Shown here: positions 1-11,040 of the stretch, in pieces
Layout of the letters: every line of letters begins with the position of its first letter
Numbering within the stretch: position 1 is the first letter of the stretch
Assembly (NCBI GenBank): GCA_022577435.1
Contig: JAKOON010000011.1
Coordinates: 17,485,802-17,549,801, forward strand
Origin: Embiotoca jacksoni
Lineage: Eukaryota; Chordata; Actinopteri; Embiotocidae
Direction of reading: 5' to 3'
Length of the DNA: 64,000 bases
The notes under the pieces: generated by a model
Told to the model about the DNA's origin: nothing
What the model saw: only the letters and a program-made list of their open reading frames with translations
The model's database searches: none
Program-made: the position numbers and the translations under genes

Positions 1-3000
1 CTAAATTCATGTTTCTTTCTAAAGCTGCACACAAAAAAAAAAGAGATAGAAAGAAGCCGGCCATCATGGCACAAGTAACCTTGCTCCAAGGGTAGGCTTT
101 GTGTTTAGCAAAGGGCTCAGATTGTTCCTCCTGAAAAGGGGACGGCTGCAACACGGAGCACTCGGTAGCAACGTTTGGCCTCTTTTTGCACTGACGATAA
201 TGACCAAGCAGATTAGGAGGAGACAAGCATTAATGGCCATCTTCCGTGTGGCTACTGTCTTCAGGTTGTCATGGTGAAAACTCCCTGCAAAATAAAATAC
301 AAAAAAATTCACCAGTCCATTCAAAGCAAAGTGCAGACGGTCTTTTACATGTCCTGCATTTAGGTTTTAATCACGAGCCTCGGAGATATTTGTGTGACCT
401 TCAAGGATGAAATTTTCACAAAGCAACAAAACAGGGGGCTGGTAAATCCCTCAGCTCGAGCCTGCTGGGTGTGAAGGTTAGATAATGAATACCCTCACAT
501 AGTCACTCTCTTCATTCCTGTCAACAAAAACCCCAAATGAGCCTTTCATGCAAAAAGCACCAAAAGAAAAAAAACTGTTAGAAAATGTAGTAGTTGGGTG
601 AGGACAGAAAGCAAGCAGAGAAGCATGTCTCCAGCTCTGAAAGTCTACTGCTCAGCCTTCTTTTAGTATAGTCACCTCACTTGGCTGCTCTCTCCTCTCT
701 CTCTCTCGGGGCTGACAGAATTATCTTCTGCATCAGAGCTGAGGCTGGGCCAGTGCTCTACACAGAGGACTCCATTTCACACAGCCAGCCCCACAGTGGC
801 CAAGGAGACACAGCCAATCACGCTGGAGTATCAGTGGCATGGCCATCCACCATTTTGTGCTCCTCAAGGTCTTTGACTGTCCTGCTCAGCTGAGTGGAGC
901 TGCTGCCTCTGCTCGCTCTGCTATCTTGTTACACAGATGGAAGTGTTTAACTTTAAGAGCACCGACCTGAGCGAGCAGCTTCCCCTCCTGTCGGTTCCTC
1001 TGCAGACTGTCATGACAGTCAGCAGAAAGCAGAAGTGAGATGTGCGGTTTTGCTCGCTGCAAAGATGGCTACCTATCAGCATCACTTTGCTTCTCTTCAA
1101 AGTCCACAACCTGTCCAGCGTGCCTCAAAACACGGAGCTTTGAATCACCCTGTTGTACGAAACTTTCAAGAAGATATGTGGAATCTTCTGAAGATAAGGA
1201 AATATAGGTGACCCATCATGTTCTTGTCATGTTTTTAGTGCTTTATGATAGAAATGAAATCTTTTTTTTCCCTCTAAACCGAAAAGCATCAAAGACAAAA
1301 CTTGGGGCAACCCTCAGCAACATAATTAAATATTCCATCCAAAAATGATTAAGTGCACAATTTAATTAATAGCCTCAGGCGTGAATATTTTTGCAATTTG
1401 ATATGGGAAGGAATAGGTAGATATATTTGGTTTTCTCTGGAGGTTTCTCCCTTTTGAGCGTCAAGAGAAAAATTCAGAAAAAATAATTCTATTAAGTAGT
1501 GTACACAAGTAGGCTACAGCAAAACAAAACAAATATTAGCTGCTCGTCACACAACACACAAGTATAAACTGTACATGTTCACACACGGAAAAACGTGCTT
1601 GAGTCAGATCTCCCCAAAGTGAAACACATGGGTTGGTGGGCTAAATAAACAACATGAAGAGTCAGGCAAGTGAAGGATGTCCAAGGACAGATCTTGGAGA
1701 GAAACCAGGAAGTCTTTTTCCACAAGGACAATTACTCCAGGAAACCTTACATTCCATGCAGCCTTGTCGTCCGTCTCTCCAAGGAAACCGCTTCCTGACG
1801 TAAATCAATCGTCTGCTGTCTGAATTCTGCATTATCTCAGAAAACTCGTTCAAACAACTGTGAACAAACTACACAGACCAAAGTTTAGCTCTCAAAGAAT
1901 CTAACTAACAAAAAATGGTGTAATTGAGTTTCTAACATATGGGATGTAACTGACACACCTTCCTTGTCACGTCAATCAAACCTAAAACCTTGATTTCACT
2001 CCTGTTTCCTTTCCTTTCTCCAAACGCCTTCATCCATATTCAATTCCCCCCAATTCACCAAAATTAAAGAACAAAAACAAATATGGCAAGAAAAGACAAG
2101 ATGCACTGGAAGGTTTCTTGTCAGTGGTGCTCGGTGGACATCTGCCAGAAAACACTGCAATGCCGACTTCCTTGTAAGCCTGACATGGCAGTTACTACAG
2201 TTACAGGGAGTGGGTGAGGTTACAGGCTCATCAGGACAGAGTATTTCAGAGTGACCATAAGAGGCCACGAATTCAAACTCCGTCCGGTTTCCTCACAAAG
2301 ATGTTGGAGGAACGACGAACTTTTTGAAGCTGCGTTTATTTAGGAAGAGAAGAAGTGAGGTTCCTCACCAGGTCCACCAAACAGACGTTTTTTCGAGGCA
2401 GATCAACAAGTTGGAGAAGGGAAAGATGAGAGACCCATCAATATTAACTTACCACTGAGACCTCCTTTCCAAGCTCTTAAATATTTAATCGTTCTTGGAC
2501 AGCTCTGTTGCTTCGGAGGCCGAGCCAGTGTGGATCCCTTCTACAAGACCACTCCTGTTCCTGCTCAATGAAGGCCTTGTCCGGTGGCACCACACTGCCC
2601 AAGGAACGGGCGTCTCCAAAGAATTCAGGATTTTTTTCCCCACCACAGGCAGCTTAAGGCCAACAGAGTTGGTTCACTGTGTCTTATTACAGAAGGACAT
2701 GAATCCTGAAATTAAGCTGTAAACCTGAGGACACAGCGTAGGTGGCTGAATTTATCTCGCTTGACAAACAGCCACTTAAAACTTTCAATTTCTATAAAAC
2801 TCATCCCTGAACATACGTATACTGAAAGGACTATGTCAAAGGTAGATAGACGCAACTGCGAGCTTCACTGACCTACAAGTCTTGTTCCAGGAGGGGAAAG
2901 GCAGCCTTGAACTGTTGATGTTCTGATGAAAAGCAGAGAGGAGGAACCAGTTTTGCAGCAGTGTAACGTGGCAACTAACAACAGAAAACTGGAATGACAC

Positions 3001-3483
3001 CTCTGTCCGAGCCACTTCCTTGTTCCACTTAAACCCTGACATGATGTTGCCTTTTAGTTGCTTCGAATAGATCTCTACCTCCTATGGTTACACAGCATTA
3101 AATAATTCAAGCAGCTGTACACACAATCTTAACACATGAAGCCAGAAACATGAAGGTCAGGTCAGTGAAATGCAACAGAAAAGTAGCAAGTTGTTTTTTG
3201 TTTTTTTTCTCTGTGCTGTGATGACTGTAGTGTTTTTAGATCCGGGGCCTTGTTTGCTTCAGCACACTTGCAAGTGTAGCAGCAGGGCCAGGCTGCATCT
3301 CGTGAGCCATGCATCATGTCAAGAAAGCACTCACTGGAGCATTTCAATTTGCTTTTGTGTGCCTCCCCAGCCTTCTTCACTGCCCCAGGTAGAGAAGAAT
3401 GGAGAAGTGCATCACCCAAAGTGAGTGAATGAATGAGCGAGATGGAGGGAGGGGAAGGAGAGGCAGTGGTTGTCTATGTGTCT
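1..3483. other. Non-coding stretch, no gene or recognised repeat
   Basis: Open frames here are short, lack splice context and resemble no family I know. The sequence is mixed-complexity AT-leaning DNA with short A and T runs. If the candidate minus-strand first exon near 7.1-7.5 kb is real, this stretch would be part of its first intron; that is inference only. Confidence 0.5.
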
Positions 3484-3530
3484 GTATGTGTGTGTGTGTG
3501 TGGGTGTGTGGGTGTGTGGGTGTGGGTGTC
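3484..3530. repeat. (TG)n / GTGGGTG imperfect simple repeat
   Basis: A short TG tract passes into TGGG-containing units. It is a variant dinucleotide microsatellite with G-rich interruptions. Confidence 0.85.
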
Positions 3531-4039
3531 AGTGAGGAAGATACACAGAGAGAGGGTGAGTGATGAGCTTCACGACCACTTCCTTTCAGCATTCAAACCA
3601 TCACAGAAGTCTCTCTTGTTTGATCCTCTCTCCTCTCTGTCAAGCTTTTTCAGCGTAATCCTGAAATACCTTGCAACAAAAAAAAAAAATCCAGTTATGT
3701 AATTTTCTTTTTCTATCTGCCATAGTTCGGTTCTGCCCCGTCACCTTTACGCTGAACTGCATGAACAATAAATTAAATGTTTTATGCAGAAGTAAAATTC
3801 AAGCAGAATGCTCATATTTGGTTCGTTACAGATTTGGACCATAAAATTATAATTAAACCTACAATATAAAAAAATAGATTTCATGTCATATTGTCAACGT
3901 CGTCAGGAGCTGCAGTCCCACGCATGCACTACTCATGCACTACTTTATCACAGGTTCATTTGTAATAAACACACTAAAACACTAATCTTTACAGATATGC
4001 TCCATTTAGTAGAGTACTGACTGCAAAATTCTATTTAGT

Positions 4040-4297
4040 AGGGCTACAACTGACAATAATCTTTAATATCAATCAATAATGAATCTTTTAGTCTCAAAAA
4101 CATCAGAAAAGTGAGGTCACATTACAATTTCCCACAATTCGAGGTAACATATTCAACAGTCCAAAAGGTTAGCAGTCTAAAAGCCAAAGATATTATATGT
4201 AATGTAACTAAATTGCAGTTTAGAGTTACCATTAATCACTTTCAAATAGTTTCCAATTAAATCGTTTATCATCGATTAATTTACCACGTAACTCAGG
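4040..4297 (+). repeat. Degenerate MITE-like repeat (teleost 'agggctacaac' family)
   Basis: The left edge reads AGGGCTACAAC. The body holds landmarks of a very common teleost short repeat: ACAATTTCCCA, AACAGTCCAAAA, CCAAAGATATT and repeated TCGATTAAT-type words near 4260-4280. The family normally has agggctgcaac / gttgcagccct ends and looks like a non-autonomous hAT-type element. Here the right terminus has decayed. There is no coding capacity. The family assignment is from memory of the repeat. Confidence 0.55.
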
Positions 4298-4898
4298 GCC
4301 TCCTGAGAGAGCTATAATTTTCACTTTTTAATTCGCATGTTTTGTATATTATTACCATGAAGATGTGCAATTTATCAAATTACAGCAGAGACATTGGCCC
4401 ACAGGGAACCGGGGGACTTCAGGGGCCTCGGTGAATCCGGGGCCCCCTTGACAGATGCTCATAGATAAACTACTAGTGGCGCATGAATAGGTCAAGAATG
4501 CGTTGAGAAGTCCTGAGAAAGTTGCTGCAAGAAATGTGAGTGCAGAGAGACGAGCTGTGTGGAGTCAAGCGCTTTCATCAAAAACAACATCCCAATCACC
4601 TGCAGGTTTTAAATCAGCGAGCTCATTTGCAGAACATCCAGCATCCAGCAGACTAATATCCACTGCAGCCGTCTGCGAGACAAATGTGTCGACCGCAGCA
4701 GATTCCTCTCCGCCCGTCCTCTATCGGCTCCTCCTTGAGAACCTGTTTGCCCTGCCACACCAGGGAGAAGGAGCATCGCCACCATTTTGATTGCTCTTCT
4801 CAGCCCCAGCGTTGTCGCAGCACAGTGTGTCAAGCTCACAGTCTCCTTGTCAGCAAGATTTCACACAGTGACCAGGGGAACTGCAGAGCGTAGCACAA

Positions 4899-4899
<1 letters not shown>
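4298..4899. other. Non-coding stretch, nothing recognised
   Basis: The sequence becomes moderately GC-richer toward 4500-4850. Short open frames on both strands overlap each other with no family signal. No promoter or RNA gene is recognised. Confidence 0.4.
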
Positions 4900-4937
<38 letters not shown>

Positions 4938-4985
4938 CTCTCTCTGTCTCACATACACACACACACACACACTGCCTCTCTCTGT

Positions 4986-5049
<64 letters not shown>

Positions 5050-5057
5050 CTCTCTGT

Positions 5058-5111
<54 letters not shown>
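4900..5111. repeat. Compound (CA)n tract with a repeated CTGCCTCTCTCTGTCTCA spacer
   Basis: Four CA blocks are separated by three near-identical pyrimidine spacers at about 4934-4949, 4973-4988 and 5046-5058, the last two bases shorter. The array is a higher-order tandem repeat whose unit is spacer plus CA block. Long open frames on both strands (His-Thr or Cys-Val repeats) are translations of the microsatellite, not genes. Confidence 0.9.
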
Positions 5112-5112
<1 letters not shown>

Positions 5113-5599
5113 CAGCTATAAAACACAGAAACACACTACAGCTTGCAAACACACCTCCTTCACTTCACTGACAGGCCGGTCAACAGACACCTTTAGGATA
5201 TAATGTGTGAAAAGTCACCTGAGGCTGGACGGTGGACACGAGGTCCATGACAACACAGAGCCCGTTAACAAAGGACTGACAACCTAATCCCCCAAAATAA
5301 AAACTTTTAAAGTACTTCAAGCACCAAATAACCTTTCAATAACATGCATGTGTGCTGCCCAGTACACAGAAGACTCCACTGCCACCCTTAGTAAACCATT
5401 AGTCTACAAATTATAAACAACCAAACACTTTTATTTTGCATTTAAAGCCACTAAAGTGCTCAGAAAACAGCAAATGGACCAGAAACTCGTCCAAAAACAA
5501 AAAAACCGAGGAACATCTTGAGAACTTCCTTAAAGAAGCGGTCTGCAACAGCCATTACTTCACCCTCACACACATGCACGCTCAGCCAGAAGAGAGAGA
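5112..5599. other. Non-coding stretch, nothing recognised
   Basis: AT-rich unique-looking sequence between two microsatellites. No open frame or RNA gene is supported. Confidence 0.4.
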
Positions 5600-5655
5600 G
5601 TGAGTGTGTGTGTGTGTGTGTGTATGCGTGTGTGCGTGTGTGAGTGTGTGTGTGT
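5600..5655. repeat. (GT)n imperfect microsatellite
   Basis: GT repeats interrupted by AT and GC steps (TGTATGCGTGTG). Confidence 0.9.
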
Positions 5656-5794
5656 TGACACTGTTGAACATTAACCACCTGCATGGTCAAAACACTGCAT
5701 TATTCAGCATTAAAATTCCTATCCCATCCATGTGTCCCTCAGACATCACAGTAACATTTTACAAAAGTGTCAGCTGTAAATGAATTTCTTTTAA

Positions 5795-5821
5795 ATAATA
5801 ATAATAATAATAATAATAATA
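5795..5821. repeat. (AAT)n microsatellite
   Basis: About nine copies of the trinucleotide AAT. Confidence 0.9.
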
Positions 5822-5984
5822 CATATTAACAGGACAGGTTGTTTCTAATCATGAACATTAAAGCTGTAAGTTCCCAGAGTTGAAACGCATAAGTTAACCT
5901 TGAAAGCCCCATTAAAGGATCTAAGATCACTTTTCAGAGTTCTTCTGCTTCCTCTGGCTGACTTTAACTTCCGAGCTGAAAAAG

Positions 5985-6050
5985 CAGCAGCAGAAGAGGA
6001 AGAAGAGGAAGAAGAGGAGGTGGCCGATCAGTTTTTTTTTTTTTTTTTTT
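5985..6050. repeat. (GAA/GAG)n purine tract followed by a T homopolymer
   Basis: AGCAGCAG passes into GAAGAGGAAGAAGAGG-type purine triplets and then a run of about twenty T. An open frame crossing it reads poly-Glu then poly-Phe, which is a low-complexity artefact. Confidence 0.85.
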
Positions 6051-6472
6051 TACAAACACAACCTTTGTTCTGGCGTGAGGGATCCTGCCTGTCTGACTCC
6101 AGGGCTCTCCTTGGAGACTCATCTGCTTTCCTCCATTTTATGGTGAAGCTCTCCTTGCATGACATACCTGACTTGAGACCAGTGACAGCGAATAAACATC
6201 CGAACAGTGCAGGGGGACAAGCGGCTAACAATGTCGCCATAAGCACCAGGAACAAAAGCAAAGCGTTAGAATCATTAAAAAATAAATAATAATAATTCTG
6301 TAAAGCCACACTGTGCTTTTACATTCGTTTCACGACCATCTAGATATGTAGCTCCAACACTGTGGAGAAGCGACTCAAAATCAGCCACCAGATAAGGTTT
6401 CTTTTTTAAATTAGAGAGGAGCAGGGGAGGGGGAGCACATATAGCCTCCTCACGCTGGACATGGCTTTCATG
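6051..6472. other. Non-coding stretch upstream of a GT tract
   Basis: No gene is supported. The interval lies on the CpG-poor side of the candidate promoter region. Confidence 0.35.
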
Positions 6473-6495
6473 GTGAGTGTGTGTGTGTGTGTGTG

Positions 6496-6545
<50 letters not shown>
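6473..6545. repeat. (GT)n microsatellite
   Basis: GT tract with a few GA steps near its left end, directly beside the CpG-rich segment. Confidence 0.95.
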
Positions 6546-6546
<1 letters not shown>

Positions 6547-6589
6547 CTGGACCTGCGGCTATGCCAGCTCCTCTGTGTCGCTAATGGAG

Positions 6590-7220
6590 GCTGGTTGGGA
6601 GAGGAGAGCAATCCGTGCAATGGCTTCTCCATGAAGCTAACGCGCAACAACACGCACGGCCGGAGAGGGGACGCACAGCCGGGGCCAATAATTCCCCTGA
6701 CCAGACATGTCAGAATAACAAAACACTCCGCTCCGGTGCTGCTTGAAACACGCAGGCGAGCCTCGTTACACCGCCGCGTCCATTTCCTTGTGTCACTTTG
6801 ACAACAAACCGAAAGGCGACATAGCGAGGAAGCGGTAGGTTGGTTAGGATATTAACTGGGAAGCGAGAAGACCCACTTGACTTTGGCTGCATGGGTTCCA
6901 GCCAGAGAGCCCACCCGACAAAAATCTCGCCCCGACTTCCTCTGCCGAGTCGTCTGGACCTGGACTAAAAGGAGAAACGGGGGAGATCAGCTCTTTCCAG
7001 GTCATTCACGAGGCGCTCTCCAAATTATATCCCATGATCTACCATACCGACGTTCTCGCAGACCTTGAAAGCCCAGCCGAAATCTTGACGAAACTGGAAA
7101 TATAGTGCAAGAGGGAAAAACTCACTGGTACAATCTTCTCCTCAAGCGATCCTCCCAAAAGTTGTCCTCGTATTTCATGCGTGCGCCCGGTCGGTCTAAT
7201 GGATGATCGCCATCTTTCCT
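6590..7220 (-). promoter_or_regulatory. CpG-rich segment, candidate promoter-associated CpG island
   Basis: CpG dinucleotides are dense here (around forty by approximate hand count) and sparse in most of the surrounding desert. The densest part is 6640-6960. A TATA box and a splice donor on the minus strand lie on its right side, so transcription leftward with the island covering exon 1 and the start of intron 1 is the simplest reading. In human, ZNF462 follows TMEM38B in the same orientation. A znf462 promoter would fit the direction and distance, but no zinc-finger coding sequence is in the window to prove it. Confidence 0.4.
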
Positions 7221-7485
7221 GCTTCTCCTTTGCTGCAGCTGCAGATGACCTGAGATCCGTCTGTCTCTGAATAATGAGCAACCACACAGACAAGGAAGAC
7301 AATCTGCAAAGCAGGCTACACAAAGAAGTTTGAGAGACTAGCAAGCACCAGAGGGTGCACAAGAGTTTACGATGAGACGAGGGAGCATCAGCAGGATGGA
7401 CAACGTCTATGCCTGAGAAGCTCATCCTTCATCTAAGACTGAACTCAGATAGTCTGCAAAGCTTTATCAGCGGCTCAGACCACCA
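7126..7485 (-). other. Candidate non-coding first exon of a leftward gene (possibly znf462)
   Basis: On the minus strand a TATA box at 7519-7512 predicts initiation near 7485. Reading down, the sequence meets ACCA|GTGAGT with the donor GT at 7125-7124, a near-ideal splice donor, so an exon of roughly 360 nt is predicted. An ATG at 7425 opens a frame that stays open through the donor, but its protein (Leu/Ser-rich start) matches nothing I recognise, and chance openness in a GC-richer segment is likely. ZNF462 begins with an untranslated exon in human, which would fit. The start, the exon and the gene name are all inference; RNA-seq would settle it. Confidence 0.3.
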
Positions 7486-7511
7486 CCAGATACATGCAGC
7501 CACCGTCAATT

Positions 7512-7519
7512 TTTATATA
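7512..7519 (-). promoter_or_regulatory. TATA box (TATATAAA) on the minus strand
   Basis: The minus strand reads CCTATATAAAAATTG, a strong TATA element. It sits about 390 nt upstream of the splice donor at 7125 and next to the CpG-rich segment. The motif is short and could occur by chance in AT-rich DNA; the combination of the three signals is what makes it worth noting. Confidence 0.35.
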
Positions 7520-7613
7520 GGCTTGCATACTATGTCTGCCACGTCATGAGGTTATCTGCAGTTCACTTTGGTGGTGATGCTGCTTCACACCTCAAGCAGA
7601 CACAGACAACAAC

Positions 7614-7671
<58 letters not shown>
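7614..7671. repeat. (GATA)n tetranucleotide microsatellite
   Basis: About fourteen uninterrupted copies of GATA/TAGA, followed by AT-rich sequence. Confidence 0.97.
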
Positions 7672-8039
7672 CCCAGTATTCTAATATAATTACTATAATA
7701 AAATATATTTATAATAAAAGTACAAATAAAAAAAATTCCCCCATCCACTGATTCCCCTCCCTCCCCCAGACATTTAAATGTTTTATTCAAATAAAAGCAA
7801 AACAATTAATTCACAAAAATGCATAGTGTTCATTTATTTTCTACTTTCATTAGCTTTCTTTACATTCAGTAAAAAAAATAAAAATAAATAAATTAAAAAA
7901 AAAAACGGGACTGATGTGTTTCAGCTTGCTGTCATTGCAGCGTAGACGTGCTGCAGGCTGCTGCTCTGTCCACCAGCTGCTAACAAAGAGGGAGCCCAAG
8001 ACAAAAGGTGCAGGGTCCTGCTCAGATGTATGTCAGTGT

Positions 8040-8123
8040 AAAGGATGGGTGGGTGAAGTGCGGGTGGGGGTTGAACGGCATGAAGGGGGCACATGTGGGG
8101 TTGGTGGGTGGGTGGGTGGGTAG
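8040..8123 (+). repeat. G-rich (GGGT)n tract with quadruplex potential
   Basis: Runs of three or more G recur at short spacing, ending in GGTGGGTGGGTGGGTGGG at about 8103-8120. Four G-triplets with one-base loops satisfy the usual intramolecular G-quadruplex pattern on the plus strand. Confidence 0.75.
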
Positions 8124-8454
8124 CGAGGAGAAGGGCCCACCTAGTATGATGGCGTGACTATGATATCATATGAGAACGTTGATCTCCCTTTGATGGCTTT
8201 TAATGAGAGGAATTTATCATTTAATTATTTAGTTATGCTCACGGTGCACCGAAATACATTAAGATTTATTTTTACACAATCTTTTGTCTTGTGTTGTTCC
8301 TTTGTAAATAAAATGTATCTTCATCCAACATCTGCCCGATGTCACCCCGTTTCTATAAATGACCATAGTTGGTCTTTAATTTTAGCAGCTATAATGCAGT
8401 TGTGAAAGAAATGTTTTACAGTGATGCCATAAATAGTTTTTATTCTCCAGTAAA

Positions 8455-8860
8455 CTGAGAATAATCTCGTGGCGCAGCAGCTCTCCATCCGTTCATTTCT
8501 TTACGGTACGGTGGCTCCGAACGTCCTGGAGAACCTGTCGCGGTTCTTCTGTGGATTTAGGCCGTCTCAATTGCTTCTGTTTTTTTCATGTAATCCCAGA
8601 CTGATTCCATGTTGTTGATATCAAGGCCCTGGGAGGAGGGGGCAAAGGGGGGTTGGAGGTGGGAGGGGGCGATGCCATCTGCTGCCGGACTCCTTCTTCT
8701 TCTTGTTGCTGAAGATAGTTCCTTATGACTCTGAACGTGTGTGGGGGATTTGCTGGGACGATCAGGCGCCTCCCTGATGATCCGGTGTGAATTGAAATAT
8801 GTATCCTACAATTTTGCACATGAATCAGGAACAACATGAAGTTCAAAATAAATCTTAATT
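8455..8860 (-). pseudogene. Tc1-like transposase remnant, copy A
   Basis: Minus-strand translation shows Tc1 transposase landmarks in broken frames: VIRNYLQQQEEEGV, then a segment ending MESVWDYM, the counterpart of the conserved SPDLN-IESVWDYM block around the third catalytic acid. The SPDLN part is replaced by a Pro-rich stretch caused by a G-rich expansion near 8632-8670, and the expected QDNDPKHT block is decayed. No terminal repeats are obvious. The same family recurs at 21890-22170. The piece is non-functional. Confidence 0.75.
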
Positions 8861-9853
8861 TCACAGAATTTTACCACAATTTTTGCAGACGAAACATTTT
8901 CTGAACTCTTTCCTAGCAGCTGCTAAATGTTGTGAATGAGACGCATTGTTGTTTCTTGTCTTTCGCAGACAGCAGAGGGCAATACCAACATCTGCCTTGT
9001 TTATTCAAACAAACACATGAACTGTTCTGTGGGCTTTAACTTTTTATCCATTCATGGGGGGAAAAAAGTTTGGAGAAACATTGTTTTTTGGTTTTTTTTT
9101 ACTTTTTTTAAATAACAGTAGTGACATTCAAACTCATGAAAAACCTCCGCCATGAATCTTGTGAGCGGGCTCGCTAATAATTGTCTGATTTACAGGCAGA
9201 GACACAGAGAGGAATTAAATTTGTGTGCGATACAGACGCAGTTAATCATGTTTGACACGTGTTGATGTTGCCTCTTGCGGGGTTCAGCCATGAATTATGG
9301 ATTGTGGAATGCATATTTTTTGTGGAATTTAATAGAAAGCTTCAGATCTGAAATGATGTTCAGTCACTCTTTGTACTGTATTACCAAAATGCTCTCCGCG
9401 CCACCAGTGCTGATACTCCTGTACGCTGTGAAACGGGGAGATAGAGTGTCTGAAATAGGACATCCTGGGAGCTGAATCATAATATGAAATATATAATGTG
9501 CTGTTATGCATAAGGTGACAGATGGAAAACAGGAATGAGCATTAGTTAATGCACTTCCATAGTGCCAGTTCTCTTTTTGCAGTGACGTACATAACCCCAT
9601 GTATTTCCCCAAACACTGTGACAAATAATGACTTGGCCCAAACAGGACTTCCTCCTCCTTCAGGATTACCTCAGATGCCCTGGTTTATTTTTTTTTAATT
9701 TATTTTTTTATACTCAGAGCATCTTAAAGAAAAAAAATTCAATCACCAAAAAAATACCAAAGATAATCATGCCAAATATTTTTGATGTCTCAACAAATCT
9801 TTGAAGGAATGTCTCTGGAGGAACGATGTGTGAAATGCACACACCCATGTAAT
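8861..9853. other. Non-coding stretch, nothing recognised
   Basis: AT-rich with T and A runs near 9080-9110 and 9690-9740. No gene or repeat family is supported. Confidence 0.4.

Positions 9854-9882
<29 letters not shown>
9854..9882. repeat. (CA)n microsatellite
   Basis: Short uninterrupted CA tract. Confidence 0.95.
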
Positions 9883-9884
<2 letters not shown>

Positions 9885-10224
9885 TGTTGACAGCGCGTCC
9901 TGCGGGTGCCAGGTAGCAGCCGGGGTTTATCACGCTGCTTGGACATATGGCTGCTGCGGCAAATCTGATTAATATGGGACGACCAGGAGTCCAGCGTTCA
10001 GTGCAGGACAGACTGCAGCAGGACATCCCCACTGGTCCGGCCTCCCCCTCACACCGTGCCAGGCCTCCGCCCGGCACGGCTAAAAACAGACCTGTCGTCA
10101 CGGATTCAGATGGTCGACGCGGTGGGAGAGCGGGAGAGGAGGGTGTGCTGTACAGATTTAGAAGGTGACCACGGACTATTTTTTTGGGGATACATTGATA
10201 TCAATGTACCGGCATTTTATTGGA

Positions 10225-10390
10225 AAAAATTGTATTAGCGCCACCGAGGAGGTTTATGGTTCCAGATTGCGGGATTACGTAAAAACTACCGACCTGATTT
10301 TCGTGAAACTTAGTGGAAGGGTGTTGCAAGGGGTCAAGGAAGAACAGATCATTATTTGGAGTGGATCCAAATCACGGGCGAAGCCACAAA
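10225..10390 (+). repeat. Fish interspersed repeat V, left part
   Basis: It contains GAGGAGGTTTATGGTTCC, TTACGTAAAAACTACCGACC, GAAACTTAGTGGAAGG and GTGGATCCAAATC. These match a common teleost repeat usually read as ggaggttatgtttt, aaaaactactgaa, gaaacttggtggaagga and gcggatccggatc. Its usual ending, a ggcggaggt-tgcgctct motif, reappears at about 10955-11040 beyond another repeat, so V seems split by a later insertion. Class unknown to me. Confidence 0.5.
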
Positions 10391-10439
10391 TTATTATTCG
10401 GCCAACTAAATGCTACACATCTCAACGTCCAGTAGATGG

Positions 10440-10830
10440 CAATGAAGCTCAGAAGTGAGAAAACCTCGGCCATTCTAAAAATATGATGACTCCGTGTCAC
10501 GATCATTGAAAAATGAGACCAATGCAGAAGTGCCATGAACTGCAGTACGACCGAGTGCCAGTAGGGGCTGGTTTCCACATGTTACGATGGTGTCGTTAGC
10601 TGAAGTCCTTCTTTTTTATGAGTTTTCTGGCGGTTCATCTGAAAATAATCCCGTCATTATTCCAAAATAGGCCTCAAAAAGCTGTTTTTAGGTGCGTGTC
10701 TGTTTGATTGACAGGTCTGTGGTCCGGTCAGGTATCTGAACTTGCGGCTTCATAAGGGAAGTTAACGGTGAACCAATGGGTGATGTCACTGTTGGTCGTT
10801 GCTTGATCGAGATCAAAATTCCCGACCGTT
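10440..10830 (+). repeat. Fish interspersed repeat W, apparently nested in repeat V
   Basis: Landmarks are ATGAGACCAATGCAGAAGTG, CCATGAACTGCAGT, GGGGCTGG, TTGATTGACAGGTCTGTGG and AACCAATGGGTGATGTCACT. These match a teleost short repeat with the order agtgccataaactgcag, ggggctggctcc, ttgacaggtgtggtc and an accattggt / gacatcacc end. It lies between the two halves of repeat V. Boundaries are approximate and no target duplication was confirmed. Confidence 0.45.
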
Positions 10831-10954
10831 AGTAATCCTCTGGGATCCACCTGTACGGAGCGCTCAGGGACAGTTTCATAGGGGAGAACTGGAACCTGTA
10901 GGATTGCAGCTTTGCCACAGCAGATATGTCCACACACACAGTATATAGTGGGTG

Positions 10955-11040
10955 TCATTGCAGAGTTGCATATCAAAGCAGAGTGGAATATTGGCCTGGT
11001 GGAAGTGTACGCTCTTTGCTCTTGTAGGTGCAAATTATAA
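10955..11040 (+). repeat. Fish interspersed repeat V, right part
   Basis: The segment GGAATATTGGCCTGGTGGAAG and GTACGCTCTTTGCTCTTGTAG corresponds to the usual right end of repeat V (ttgggccttggcggaggtatgcgctct, then tctagt). It carries on from the copy at 10225-10390 once repeat W is set aside. Confidence 0.4.

Noticed and set aside
4787..5203. 138-codon open frame and minus-strand counterparts through the CA array
   Set aside because: The translations are His-Thr or Cys-Val repeats generated by the microsatellite, with no flanking coding signal.
5900..6289. 129-codon open frame with poly-Glu and poly-Phe
   Set aside because: Arises from the GAA/GAG tract and the T run; no family resemblance.
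7039..7425. 128-codon minus-strand frame as a protein-coding gene
   Set aside because: Unrecognised product, and a good splice donor interrupts it; better viewed as part of a possible untranslated exon.
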